From positions 1-64,000 of the forward strand of contig JAKUPL010000024.1 in the NCBI GenBank assembly GCA_022449455.1: a stretch of DNA of 64,000 nt, in the 5' to 3' direction. Position numbers and translations under genes: made by a program. The notes beneath the pieces are model-generated. The model was not told the DNA's origin. It did no database searches and saw nothing but the letters and a program-made list of their open reading frames with translations. How positions within the stretch are numbered: the stretch's first letter is position 1; each line of letters opens with the position of its first letter. Below are positions 29,244-38,154 of the stretch, piece after piece. The DNA comes from Alcanivorax sp. (lineage in GTDB: Bacteria; Pseudomonadota; Gammaproteobacteria; Pseudomonadales; Alcanivoracaceae).

Positions 29244-29280
29244 TAAAAAAGCCCGGCGGCGCCCACAAGCGCCGCCGGGC
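29244..29280 (-). terminator. Intrinsic terminator after the acylase gene
   Basis: A 12-base-pair stem (29251-29262 with 29269-29280) with a six-base loop is followed on the minus strand by six T residues. It lies 23 bases past the stop codon of the lipoprotein acylase gene and upstream of the alpha/beta hydrolase gene, so it separates the two transcripts. Confidence 0.9.
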
Positions 29281-29303
29281 ATTCTGGCCCGATGGGCCGT
29301 CGA

Positions 29304-31676
29304 TTACTCGCTCAGTTCCAGGGTCGAGATGCGGGCATCCTCGATCTGTTCGCGGGTGAACGGCACCCGGTGCCAGTTCTTCTGCGAATAGGCCTGGGTG
29401 TAGCTGCCGTAGTAGGGACTGGCCGGGTCATCCGACAGACCGTTGGTCAAGAAAGTGAAGGCGCGTACCGGCTCACCCTCGGGAAAATCCACCACGTGCA
29501 TGTAGGTGTTGCGCAGCACCGTGAAGTAGCCCTCCGAACCTTCGCCACCGAACTGCGAAATATCGGTGCCCGGCTTCAGGTACTTCTGATAGTCGCCCAC
29601 CTCGGCGTCCAGGGCCACGCCGCTTTCGACCACGGCGGCCACGGCGGCGCTGAACGCGGTCTGCACCTGGCCGGTGACGGCGCTGTTCAGGCCGCGCGGA
29701 GTGTGCACCGGGTCCTCGGCGTCGAACGGCGTGGCCCACAGATTCTCGATATCACGGAGCCCGTCGTAGTCATCGCCGCCTTCGAAGAGCGCGGTCCAGA
29801 TGTGCGCCCCCACGGAGTCCAGGTTGGCGCGGTTGTCCCAAGCGGTCAGCACCTGGCAGGCCAGGGCCTCATCGCCGCTGGGCGCGCCGCACACCGCTGA
29901 CAGCACCTCGTCCTTGAGCAGTTCCGCGGACAGGTTGCGGCTGTTGACCACGATCTGGCGCAGGTTCTCGCTGCTCACCTGGCTGCCGGCCAGGCCGTCG
30001 GCGCCGGCGAAGCGGTCTTCCACCAGGGTGTGACCGAGGCGCGAGCGCAGGCTCTGGCGGTAGTCTTCCTGGCCGATGATGCGGGCGAAGCCGGTGATCG
30101 GATTGTCCGCGTTGGTGAGCCAGTAGCTGTCGTTCATATTGGCCACGTAATCGCGGCGGAATACATGGGGCAGGTTATCCGGACCGAAGGCGCCGGGCTG
30201 GCGGCTGTCGGGATCGTTCTGCCAGTCACAATCGGAGGTGATGCCACCCAGCAGCACCACGCCTTCCTCCAGCAGCGGCGCGCTGAACCCGGGTACCGCG
30301 CAGCCCTGCAGCACGGCGTCCGGCACATTGGGCACGGCGGTGATGTCGGAGTACAGCGCCCGGTCGTCGTCGCGGCCGATGGCCGTGGTGTTCACCCACG
30401 GAATGCCCACGAACTCGGTGATGGCGTCGTAGAAGTCCTCCAGGGACTCGGCGTGGTCGAAGGCGAAGAAGTTCTGGAAGCTGCGGGTGTTCTCCAGGTT
30501 GATGTCACGCAGGGTGAACGCCTGGGTGGTGTTCCAGGACACCGCCGGATTGAGCACCGCCGGATTGATCATCGGGCCGTACTCGGATTCATACAGCGTG
30601 CGGCTGACGGTTTGCAGGCTGCCATCGCCCTGCTTCACCGGCACCTCCACGGTCACCGCCGTCATCGCGTGGGGCTCGCCGTCCTTGATGTAGACGGTGG
30701 GGTCCTCCGGTGACAGCGCCAGAGCATAGACGGTGAAACGGCTGGCGGTGGACACGGTGTGGGCCCAGGCGATGTTGTCGTTGAAGCCCATCAGCACCAT
30801 GGGCGCGCCCATGATGGAAACCCCGGACACGTTCAGGCGGCCGGGAATGGTGAGCTGCAGCTGGTAGAAGCGGTCCACGCCCAGCTGATACCAGTGCGGG
30901 TTGGCGAACAGCAGGGAGCGGCCGGTGTCGGTGACGTCGGCGCCAAACGCCAGGGTGTTGCTGCCGATGCCGGCTTCCTGGCCCACCTTGAAGCGGTCCG
31001 GGTTGAGCGCGACGGCGTCGTCGCCGGCGGTACGCAGGGTCAGCCCGGCGCCGGGCGGCTGGGCGCTGGCGATGGCCGGCAGCAGGTTGGCACTGCTGGC
31101 GGCCAGATTCAGGGCCACCAGACGGCGGTAAACGTCGTCCTCGCTGATGGTCGCCAGCCAGTCCGCGTCGCGGCAGGCCTGGTGACGGCCGTCGTGCTCG
31201 CCGGCCTGGATTTCACGCACGTAGCGGCTGAAACCGGCGGCGAAACCTTTCGACAGGTCGCGGATGTTGGCGGGCTGGGCGTCGCGGAAGGCGGCCACCC
31301 GCTCATCGTCCACCACGAAGCGGAAGAAGAAGTCCGCGGCCAGATTCTGCGGCGTCCCGAAGGTCCCCATGATCGCCGCCTGGCCATCACCGCCGAAGTA
31401 TTTCGAGCGCTCGCCACGGAAGGTGACGAAGGCGTCCGCCAGGGTGCAGAGGTTGTCCTCGGCGATGGCATAGCCGTGGCCATAGCCGGCGCCACCGTAG
31501 CTGCCGGCGGTGATGTGCGGCACCCCGTAGGTGGTGCGTTCGATGGTGGCGCGGTAGTGCGGGGTGTCCTCCGATACGTAGTGGTCGTCGCTGTCGCCGC
31601 CGCAGGCGGCCAGTGCCACGGTCAGGCCGAGCACGACACCGCGCGACCAGCGCGGGGGTCGAAAGGAGGTAATCAT
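29304..31676 (-). CDS. Penicillin acylase-family Ntn-hydrolase, lipoprotein
   Basis: This 790-residue protein has a lipoprotein signal ending L-A-A-C-G-G-D-S-D (Cys at about 25). The Ntn-hydrolase precursor follows: an alpha part, then G-S-N-T-L-A-F-G, in which Ser239 should become the N-terminal nucleophile of the beta chain after self-cleavage. The family includes penicillin G acylase, aculeacin acylase and AHL acylases (PvdQ, QuiP); all hydrolyse side-chain amides, often N-acyl groups. Which amide is cut cannot be told. Asp at +2 is absent, so outer-membrane sorting is likely. A frameshifted AraC-type gene lies upstream and a terminator follows. Confidence 0.88.
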   Translation of the reverse strand: MITSFRPPRWSRGVVLGLTVALAACGGDSDDHYVSEDTPHYRATIERTTYGVPHITAGSYGGAGYGHGYAIAEDNLCTLADAFVTFRGERSKYFGGDGQAAIMGTFGTPQNLAADFFFRFVVDDERVAAFRDAQPANIRDLSKGFAAGFSRYVREIQAGEHDGRHQACRDADWLATISEDDVYRRLVALNLAASSANLLPAIASAQPPGAGLTLRTAGDDAVALNPDRFKVGQEAGIGSNTLAFGADVTDTGRSLLFANPHWYQLGVDRFYQLQLTIPGRLNVSGVSIMGAPMVLMGFNDNIAWAHTVSTASRFTVYALALSPEDPTVYIKDGEPHAMTAVTVEVPVKQGDGSLQTVSRTLYESEYGPMINPAVLNPAVSWNTTQAFTLRDINLENTRSFQNFFAFDHAESLEDFYDAITEFVGIPWVNTTAIGRDDDRALYSDITAVPNVPDAVLQGCAVPGFSAPLLEEGVVLLGGITSDCDWQNDPDSRQPGAFGPDNLPHVFRRDYVANMNDSYWLTNADNPITGFARIIGQEDYRQSLRSRLGHTLVEDRFAGADGLAGSQVSSENLRQIVVNSRNLSAELLKDEVLSAVCGAPSGDEALACQVLTAWDNRANLDSVGAHIWTALFEGGDDYDGLRDIENLWATPFDAEDPVHTPRGLNSAVTGQVQTAFSAAVAAVVESGVALDAEVGDYQKYLKPGTDISQFGGEGSEGYFTVLRNTYMHVVDFPEGEPVRAFTFLTNGLSDDPASPYYGSYTQAYSQKNWHRVPFTREQIEDARISTLELSE

Positions 31677-31690
31677 TGTGGTCTCCCGAG

Positions 31691-31698
31691 TTGTTGTT
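31691..31698 (-). promoter_or_regulatory. A-rich AAnAAnAA motif in acylase leader
   Basis: On the minus strand AACAACAA lies 14 bases before the acylase ATG and just upstream of CGGGAGA, the likely ribosome binding site. The position suits Hfq/Crc-type translational control as known in Pseudomonas; this is inference from a short motif. Confidence 0.3.
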
Positions 31699-31783
31699 AT
31701 GCGGACGCCGGAAACGGCCTCCAGATCGGAAAGCGTACGTGAAAAGCCGCCACCGGGGCTTGAACGCAGCGGCTATTCCGGCA

Positions 31784-32550
31784 TTACAGCATACGCACTT
31801 CCATGCCCCGGGCCAGAAAGGACGGCGTCAGCCCGAAAAACTGTTTGAGCGTGCGGGTCAGGTGGGCGGCGTCGGAAAAGCCCACGTCGTGGGCCACCAT
31901 CGACAGCGGCACGCCCTGGGCGATCAGCTCCACCGCCCGGCGCATGCGCGCCACAGGGTGTAGCTCTTGATGGAAATGCCCAGCTTGTCGGAAAACAGGT
32001 GCCGCAGCCGGTGGGCGGACAGCCCCACCTCGGCGCCCAACTGCTCCAGGGTGCTGGTCAGCGGCAGCTCTTTTTTGATCTTCTGGGCGATATGGCTGAC
32101 GCGCATGTCCATGGGCAGGCGAATCGGCCGATAGCCGCTCAGCGCCCTGGGCAGGGCGGTGGTCAGGCGGAACAGGCCGGCCGGTTCCAGCCGGCCTTCG
32201 CCGGCGGCGCGCACCGCCTCCTGATCGACGCGGTCCGGCATCAGGATCATCGAGCGCACCGGGCGGCGCCCGAGCAGGGCCGCCAGGCAATGATATTCAT
32301 AGCTTTGCGGGTCGAAATTGAGCGACAGCAGCGGCTCCAGGCCGGCGTCCAGGGAACGGGGCGTCTGGTTCCCCACCAGCGCCGCCGCGAAGCGCTGGCG
32401 GTGGCCCTGGGCGTCGCCCAGTTCGAAGCCCCGGTCGCCCAGGGACACCAGCAAGGTCACGGTGTGGCGCTGGGTCAGCCCGGAGACGATGCCCCCGGTG
32501 AGATAAAGAAAGCGGTCGTCCCACACGTACAGGCGATTCTGCTGCGCCAT
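31784..32550 (-). pseudogene. AraC-family regulator, one-base frameshift in the HTH region
   Basis: The reading frame from ATG 32550 encodes a normal AraC-type regulator up to G-I-S-I-K-S-Y-T-L-W, near the end of the first helix-turn-helix of the DNA-binding domain. It then runs out of frame to a stop at 31924. The remaining domain (A-R-M-R-R-A-V-E-L-I, then V-G-F-S-D-A-A-H-L-T-R) continues in the next frame to a stop at 31784. One missing base near 31946-31955 explains the break. The intact protein would have about 255 residues. The cause may be a true inactivating deletion or a sequencing error in a GC-rich run. Its place upstream of the acylase suggests it once regulated that gene. Confidence 0.85.
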
Positions 32551-32568
32551 GGTTCGTTTCCCGAGACG

Positions 32569-32576
32569 TTGTTATT
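32569..32576 (-). promoter_or_regulatory. A-rich AAnAAnAA motif in AraC-type gene leader
   Basis: On the minus strand AATAACAA lies about 18 bases before the ATG of the AraC-type gene. The same kind of word precedes the acylase, the DUF6351 gene and psd. Function as an Hfq/Crc site is inference. Confidence 0.2.
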
Positions 32577-32610
32577 GGACGTTATGGGGATTCCGTGGGC
32601 CGGCGCGGCC

Positions 32611-33441
32611 TCAGCGCAGGCGGATGCCGGCCGGTTCGATAACGATGTCGCCGTCCTTGTACAGCTTGCCGATGGCCTGCTTGAAGGCGTTCTTGCTGCA
32701 ACCGAAGGCGGCGCGAATGTCGTCCGGCGGACTCTTGTCGCCCAGCGGCAGAAAACCGTCTTCCTGGCGCAGACGCTGCAACACCCGCTCCGCCACGCCG
32801 TCGCGCTTGGCGGCGCCGGGCGGGTTGGCGGACAGGCTCAGGCGACCGTCCGCGCGCAGCCGCTGCACATAGCCGGTCAGCCGCTGGCCCGGCTTGAGGT
32901 CACTCTGGCCGTCTTCCGCCAGCAGCCCCCAGTAGCGGTCGTTCACCGCCACCTTGTAGCCCAGCTCGGTGCGCTGCACCACCACCAGGGGCACGGCGTC
33001 GCCCTGGGCGAACTGGTCGCAGGTGTCTTCCAGCCAGCGGTCCAGGCGGGCACTGGCGAACAGCCTGCCGGCCCGGTCGCGCACCACCCGCACGGTTTGC
33101 CAGCGGCCCACTTCCGGGCGATTGCCCTGCTCGGCGAAGGGCAGCAGCAGATCCTTGGGCAGGCCCCAATCCAGAAACGCGCCCACCCGGCTCACCGACA
33201 CCACCCGCAGCCGCCCTACCTGACCGGGCAGCAGCCGGGGCAGGCGGGCGCTGGCGCGCACCTGGCCGTCACCGTCTTCGTAGAGAAACACGCGCAGCGC
33301 CTTGGCGGTGAGGTCTTCGTCCACCTCCCGGTCCGGCAGCAGCACCTCACCCAGGTCGCCGCCGTCCAGCAGCAGGCCGGCGCGCACCCGGCGCCGCACC
33401 GGCAGCACCGCCACCGCGCCCACCGCGGGCTGGTCTTCCAT
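32611..33441 (-). CDS. CvfB-like S1-domain RNA-binding protein
   Basis: This protein of about 276 residues contains successive S1-like beta barrels (G-A-F-L-D-W-G-L-P-K-D-L-L-L-P-F is the clearest) and a C-terminal winged-helix segment (F-G-C-S-K-N-A-F-K-Q-A-I-G-K-L-Y-K). That layout is the CvfB/YitL family, RNA-binding proteins linked to virulence-factor expression in Staphylococcus. The role in gammaproteobacteria is not known. ATG 33441 was chosen (MEDQPAVG); a GTG at 33459 would overlap the preceding gene. It follows the DUF2058 gene closely. Confidence 0.88.
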   Translation of the reverse strand: MEDQPAVGAVAVLPVRRRVRAGLLLDGGDLGEVLLPDREVDEDLTAKALRVFLYEDGDGQVRASARLPRLLPGQVGRLRVVSVSRVGAFLDWGLPKDLLLPFAEQGNRPEVGRWQTVRVVRDRAGRLFASARLDRWLEDTCDQFAQGDAVPLVVVQRTELGYKVAVNDRYWGLLAEDGQSDLKPGQRLTGYVQRLRADGRLSLSANPPGAAKRDGVAERVLQRLRQEDGFLPLGDKSPPDDIRAAFGCSKNAFKQAIGKLYKDGDIVIEPAGIRLR

Positions 33442-33452
33442 CGGCGCGCCGC

Positions 33453-33989
33453 TCACCACATCAGATCGTCGGGGATCGGGTAATCCGCGTAGGGATCGTC
33501 CTCGTCCACGCCGTCGCCCTTCTCATTGAGCAGCACCACCACCGCTTCGTCGCGCTGGCGGATTTTCTCGGCGATCGGCGCCGGCACCAGTTCGTGGCGC
33601 TCGCCCAGGGCGACAATGGCGATCAGCCCGCGGGCCAGCTGGTCCTGCTGCCGGGCGGTGACGTTGAGCTTCTTGATCTTCTTGTCCTGCACGAACTGGT
33701 AGGACTGGTCCGCGTCGCCGCGGCCCAGCCGGTGCTGCTCGATCAGCTGGCGGATCTGAGCGGCGATTTCCTTCTCGCGCTGGCGCTCCTGGTTTTCCCG
33801 GGCCAGGGCCCGGTCCCGTTCCGCCTGCTCGGCGCGCTGGCGGCGGGCCCGTTCCGCCGGGTCCTCGAATTCGATCTCGCCCCGCTTGGCGCGGTTGGCG
33901 TCCTCGCGCTTCGCCTGTTTGGCGCGGCGTGCCTGCTTTTTGTCCGCCAGCCCCGCTTTCATGAGCTGGTCCTGAAGAGAATTGGCCAT
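33453..33989 (-). CDS. DUF2058 family protein (YaiL-like)
   Basis: This 178-residue protein begins M-A-N-S-L-Q-D-Q-L-M-K-A-G-L-A-D. A long charged coiled-coil region rich in Lys, Arg, Glu and Gln follows (about residues 15-85), then a compact C-terminal half. It matches the DUF2058/YaiL family, described as nucleoprotein- or polysome-associated in E. coli but without a firm function. ATG 33989 has GGACCG upstream; the frame is open further without support. It ends 11 bases before the CvfB-like start. Confidence 0.88.
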   Translation of the reverse strand: MANSLQDQLMKAGLADKKQARRAKQAKREDANRAKRGEIEFEDPAERARRQRAEQAERDRALARENQERQREKEIAAQIRQLIEQHRLGRGDADQSYQFVQDKKIKKLNVTARQQDQLARGLIAIVALGERHELVPAPIAEKIRQRDEAVVVLLNEKGDGVDEDDPYADYPIPDDLMW

Positions 33990-34140
33990 GATCGGTCCGT
34001 GTCCTGTTCGCAGGCCACCGAGCATAAAGGAAAGTGAAAGGCTCGAACAGGAAAGGTAAAACACTGGTTAAACGGGCTTTTGAGCGGTCCCTCCCGATGC
34101 AATACTGCGGCGCGATACCGACCAAAAAAGGACCGACATC

Positions 34141-34875
34141 ATGAAACGCCTTACCCTGCTGGCCGCGCTGACCGCCGCCGCCCCCGCCGTTCAGGCCGCC
34201 CCGCTGGTGGACGTTTATTTCGGTGGCTACAGCTGGAACGCCGAAACCAGCGGCACCATCGCCTCCGGCTCCGCCGACATCGATATGGAAGATGACCTGG
34301 GCTACGACGACGGCAGCCAGACCGTGCTGTACCTGGGCGTGGAGCACGCGGTGCCGATCCTGCCCAACGTACGCCTGCGCCATATGGACCTGTCCGACGA
34401 TGGCCGCAACACCCTGGCGGCGCCGATCACCTTCGACGGCCAGACCTTCGCGGGCAACGTGACCTCCGACTACGACATGGACATTCTCGACGGCACCTTC
34501 TACTGGACGCCGTTGGACAACGTGGTGAAGCTGGATCTGGGCGTGACCGTGCGCCGCATGGACGCTGATTTCACCATTGCCAGCCCCGGCATGCGCGCCT
34601 CCCAGAGCGCCGAGGAAACCTTCCCCATGGGCCATCTGGCGGCGCGCGCCAACCTGCCGCTGACCGGCGTCTACGTGGGCGGTGAAATCAACGCCATCGA
34701 GTACGACGGCAGCGGCATGCGCGATTATTCCGCCTATGTGGGCTGGCGCTCGGACTTTCTGCTCGGCGTGGAAGCGGGCTATTCCCGCCTGGAAGTGGAA
34801 CTGGACGACGTGAGCGACCTGGATTCCGATCTGGAAATCGGCGGGCCCTACATCGCCGCCACGCTGTCGTTCTGA
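34141..34875 (+). CDS. Outer-membrane beta-barrel protein (TIGR04219 type)
   Basis: This 244-residue protein has a signal peptide (cleavage near A-V-Q-A-A) and alternating beta strands ending in A-A-T-L-S-F, with the terminal Phe typical of outer-membrane barrels. The Y-S-W-N-A-E-T-S-G and D-L-G-Y-D-D motifs near the start fit the TIGR04219 family. The function is unknown. ATG 34141 follows a plausible leader; the gene stands alone and its stop codon is five bases from the end of the convergent acyltransferase gene. Confidence 0.85.
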   Translation: MKRLTLLAALTAAAPAVQAAPLVDVYFGGYSWNAETSGTIASGSADIDMEDDLGYDDGSQTVLYLGVEHAVPILPNVRLRHMDLSDDGRNTLAAPITFDGQTFAGNVTSDYDMDILDGTFYWTPLDNVVKLDLGVTVRRMDADFTIASPGMRASQSAEETFPMGHLAARANLPLTGVYVGGEINAIEYDGSGMRDYSAYVGWRSDFLLGVEAGYSRLEVELDDVSDLDSDLEIGGPYIAATLSF

Positions 34876-34879
34876 AGCC

Positions 34880-35764
34880 TTATTCCTTCATCAGCGCCTT
34901 GATACGGGCATCCTTTTCCGCCCACAGGGCGCTGACCCATTTCTGCACCCGCGCCCGGAACTGCCGGTCTTCCTGGTAATCCCCCTGCCACAGCCACGGT
35001 TCCAGCTTGAGGGTGCGCACGTCCACGATCACCCGGGGCAATTGGCCGCTGAGCAGCGCCCAGAAGCCCGGCGGCTTGCCGCCCGGGTAGACCACGGTAA
35101 CATCCAGCAGGGCGTCCAGATTGTCACCCAGCGCCGCCAGCACGAAGGCCACGCCGCCGGCCTTGGGCCGCAACAGATGGTCATAGGGCGAATTCTGCCG
35201 GGCCTGTTTTTCCGGCGTGCAGCGGGTGCCTTCCAGAAAATTCACCACCGTCACCGGCATGTCGCCGAACTTCTCGCAGGCGGCGCGGGTGATCTCCAGG
35301 TCCTTGCCCTTGAGATCGGGGCGCTTGTCCAGCTGACTCTTGGAGTAGCGCTTCATGAAAGGATAGTCCAGCGCCCAGAACGCCAGCCCCAGAAACGGCA
35401 CCCAGATCAATTCCTTTTTGAGAAAGAATTTGAAGTACGGTGTTTTGCGGTTGAAGGTCTGCACCAACGCCGCGATGTCCACCCAGGACTGGTGATTGCT
35501 GACCACCAGGTAGGAGGTGTCCTGGCGCAGGCCCTCGTCACCCCGGATGTCCCACCGGGTGGGCGTCATCAGGGCGAAGATCGCCTTGCACAGTTCCGCC
35601 CAGGTCTCGGCGATCCACATCACCGCGGCGGACAGCCGCGCCTTGTTCCGTTGCCCCGGCACCACCAGCTTCAGCAGCGCGATGGCCATCATCGGCCCGA
35701 TCAGTACCAGGGTGTTCAGCAGCAACAGCAAAAAAGTGACGATACCGGTCAACAGGGCCCGCAT
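34880..35764 (-). CDS. 1-acyl-glycerol-3-phosphate acyltransferase-like protein (YihG type)
   Basis: This 294-residue protein has an N-terminal membrane segment and the PlsC acyltransferase motifs N-H-Q-S-W-V-D (motif I) and F-L-E-G-T-R (motif III). The overall pattern fits the YihG/YihG-like group, which can acylate lysophosphatidic acid. It probably adds a second acyl chain in phospholipid synthesis at the inner membrane. ATG 35764 follows GAGGAG. It lies 53 bases after parC on the same strand. Confidence 0.88.
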   Translation of the reverse strand: MRALLTGIVTFLLLLLNTLVLIGPMMAIALLKLVVPGQRNKARLSAAVMWIAETWAELCKAIFALMTPTRWDIRGDEGLRQDTSYLVVSNHQSWVDIAALVQTFNRKTPYFKFFLKKELIWVPFLGLAFWALDYPFMKRYSKSQLDKRPDLKGKDLEITRAACEKFGDMPVTVVNFLEGTRCTPEKQARQNSPYDHLLRPKAGGVAFVLAALGDNLDALLDVTVVYPGGKPPGFWALLSGQLPRVIVDVRTLKLEPWLWQGDYQEDRQFRARVQKWVSALWAEKDARIKALMKE

Positions 35765-35817
35765 CCGCCGACGCTCCTCTTCCTCAGATCAAAGCGGATG
35801 ATACCGAAAAAAACGCT

Positions 35818-38058
35818 TTAATCACTGCGCCGCTCCACTTCCAGCAGGTCCACGTTCTGGAAGCCGCGCGGCAGCTTGGCGCCGCGCCGGCCGCGCTCGC
35901 CCAGATAGTGCTCCAGGTCGCCGGGCTTGAGGCTCAGGTGGCGCTTGCCGGCGCGGATCACCAGCAGGTCCTCGGGGCCCAACACCTGCACGTCCTGCAC
36001 GAACTCGGAGCGGTCCGCCACCCGCGCGGAGGGAATCGCCATCATCTTGTTGCCCTTGCCGCGGGCCATCTCCGGCAGGTCGCGCACCGGGAACACCAGC
36101 AGCCGCCCTTCGTTGGACACCAGGGCGATCAGATCCTGGCCCGGATCGGCCACCCGGCAGGGCGCCAGCACCTTGGCGCCCTTGGGTACGTTGAGCACGT
36201 TCTTGCCGGCTTTCTTGTTGGCCAGCAGATCACCGTAGCGGACGATAAAGCCGTAGCCCGCGTCGGTGCTCATAAGGTAAGCGTCCTTTTCCTTGCCGAT
36301 CACCGCCGCCACGAAGTGGGCGCCGGAGGGCGGGCTGACCCGGCCGGACAGCGGCTCGCCCTGCCCCCTCGCGCTGGGCAGGGTGTGGGTGGGCAACGAA
36401 TAGCTGCGCCCGGTGGAGTCCAGGAAACACACCGGCTGATTGGACTTGCCCTGGGCGGCGGCCAGGAATTTATCCCCGGCCTTGTAGCTGAGGCCGGCGG
36501 CGTCCACGTCGTGGCCCTTGGCGGCACGGATCCAGCCTTTTTCCGACAGCACCACGGTGACCGGATCGGCGCCGACCAGATCGGTTTCGTCCAGGGCCCG
36601 GGCCTCGGCGCGCTCGACCAGCGGAGAACGGCGCTCGTCGCCGTATTTCTCCATGTCCTCTTCCAGCTCGGAGGCGATCAGCTTCTTCATTTTGGCCGGC
36701 GAATCCAGGGTCGCCTGCAGGTGCGCTCGCTCCTCGGCGAGCTCGTCCTGCTCACCGCGAATCTTCATTTCCTCGAGCTTCGCCAGGTGGCGCAGTTTCA
36801 GTTCCAGGATCGCTTCCGCCTGACGGTCACTGAGCCCGAAGCGCTCCATCAGCACCGGCTTGGGCGCGTCCTCGCGACGGATGATCTCGATCACCTCGTC
36901 GATGTTCAGGTACGCCGCCAGCAGACCTTCCAGGATGTGCAGCCGGTCCAGCACCTTGTCCAGGCGGTGCTGCAGGCGCCGGCGCACGGTGACCAACCGG
37001 AACTGCAGCCATTCGTTGAGAATGGTGTCCAGGCTTTTCACCTGGGGCCGCTCGTCGATGCCGATCATGTTCAGGTTGACCCGGTAGTTTTTCTCCAGGT
37101 CGGTGCTGGCGAACAGGTGGCTCATCAGCTGTTCCACGTCCACCCGGTTGGAACGCGGCGTGATCACCAGGCGAGTGGGATTCTCGTGGTCGGATTCGTC
37201 GCGCAGGTCGCTGACCATCGGCAGCTTTTTCTTCTGCATCAGGTCGGCGATCTGCTCCAGCACCTTGGCGCCGGACACCTGGTACGGCAGCGCCGTGACC
37301 ACGATGTCGTTTTCCTCGCGCTCGTAAACCGCGCGCTGCTTGAGACTGCCCTTGCCCTCCGCGTACATGCGGATGATGTCGTTGCGGGGCGTGACGATCT
37401 CCGCCTCGGTGGGGAAGTCCGGGCCCTGGATATGCTCCAGCAGATCGTCCAGCGACGCGCCCGGATCCTTGAGCAGATGAATACAGGCCCGCGCCACTTC
37501 CTTCAGGTTATGGGGCGGAATGTCCGTGCTCATGCCCACGGCGATGCCGGTGGTGCCGTTGAGCAGCACATTGGGCAAACGCGCCGGCAGCAGCTTGGGC
37601 TCGTCCATGGTGCCGTCGAAGTTGGGCACCCATTCCACCGTGCCCTGGCCCAGCTCGGAGAGCAGCACTTCCGCGTAGGGAGCCAGCTTGGATTCGGTGT
37701 AACGCATGGCGGCGAACGACTTGGGATCGTCCGGGCTGCCCCAGTTGCCCTGCCCGTCCACCAGCGGGTAGCGATAGCTGAACGGCTGCGCCATCAGCAC
37801 CATGGCTTCGTAGCAGGCGGAATCGCCGTGCGGGTGGAACTTACCCAGCACGTCGCCCACGGTGCGGGCGGACTTCTTGTATTTGGCGGTGTTCTTCAGG
37901 CCCAGCTCGCTCATCGCGTAGATGATGCGCCGCTGCACCGGCTTCAGGCCGTCGCCGATCTTCGGCAGGGCCCGGTCCATGATCACGTACATGGAATAGT
38001 CCAGGTACGCTTTTTCCGTGTAGTCCCGCAGGGACAGATCTTCGAAATCGTCAGCCAT
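35818..38058 (-). CDS. parC: DNA topoisomerase IV subunit A
   Basis: This 746-residue protein has the breakage-reunion domain with active-site region A-A-M-R-Y-T-E (catalytic Tyr) and a C-terminal beta-pinwheel. Topoisomerase IV unlinks daughter chromosomes. The quinolone-target segment reads [11 protein letters not shown], so the Ser80 and Glu84 equivalents keep the susceptible residues. It lies downstream of parE on the same strand, separated by 96 bases that hold a large inverted repeat. The length is typical. Confidence 0.98.
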   Translation of the reverse strand: MADDFEDLSLRDYTEKAYLDYSMYVIMDRALPKIGDGLKPVQRRIIYAMSELGLKNTAKYKKSARTVGDVLGKFHPHGDSACYEAMVLMAQPFSYRYPLVDGQGNWGSPDDPKSFAAMRYTESKLAPYAEVLLSELGQGTVEWVPNFDGTMDEPKLLPARLPNVLLNGTTGIAVGMSTDIPPHNLKEVARACIHLLKDPGASLDDLLEHIQGPDFPTEAEIVTPRNDIIRMYAEGKGSLKQRAVYEREENDIVVTALPYQVSGAKVLEQIADLMQKKKLPMVSDLRDESDHENPTRLVITPRSNRVDVEQLMSHLFASTDLEKNYRVNLNMIGIDERPQVKSLDTILNEWLQFRLVTVRRRLQHRLDKVLDRLHILEGLLAAYLNIDEVIEIIRREDAPKPVLMERFGLSDRQAEAILELKLRHLAKLEEMKIRGEQDELAEERAHLQATLDSPAKMKKLIASELEEDMEKYGDERRSPLVERAEARALDETDLVGADPVTVVLSEKGWIRAAKGHDVDAAGLSYKAGDKFLAAAQGKSNQPVCFLDSTGRSYSLPTHTLPSARGQGEPLSGRVSPPSGAHFVAAVIGKEKDAYLMSTDAGYGFIVRYGDLLANKKAGKNVLNVPKGAKVLAPCRVADPGQDLIALVSNEGRLLVFPVRDLPEMARGKGNKMMAIPSARVADRSEFVQDVQVLGPEDLLVIRAGKRHLSLKPGDLEHYLGERGRRGAKLPRGFQNVDLLEVERRSD

Positions 38059-38079
38059 GATTACTCGCTATGCTCGTTG

Positions 38080-38150
38080 GCTTGCACGCTTTCACGCCAG
38101 CACGCACCACGCTTTTTGCGTGCCAGCGTGAAAGCGTGTCACGTGCAAGC
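38080..38150. repeat. Inverted repeat between parE and parC
   Basis: Arms 38080-38105 and 38118-38150 pair over most of their length. The left arm begins GCTTGCACGCTTTCACGCC; the right arm ends in a near copy of its reverse complement, with a small extra block (TCACG). The element fills most of the 96-base parE-parC gap. It shares the word GCTTGCACGC with the repeat at 49342-49422. Confidence 0.75.
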
Positions 38151-38154
38151 GGTC

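Noticed and set aside
35818-38058. Possible quinolone-resistance changes in ParC
   Set aside because: The residues equivalent to Ser80 and Glu84 are the susceptible forms.
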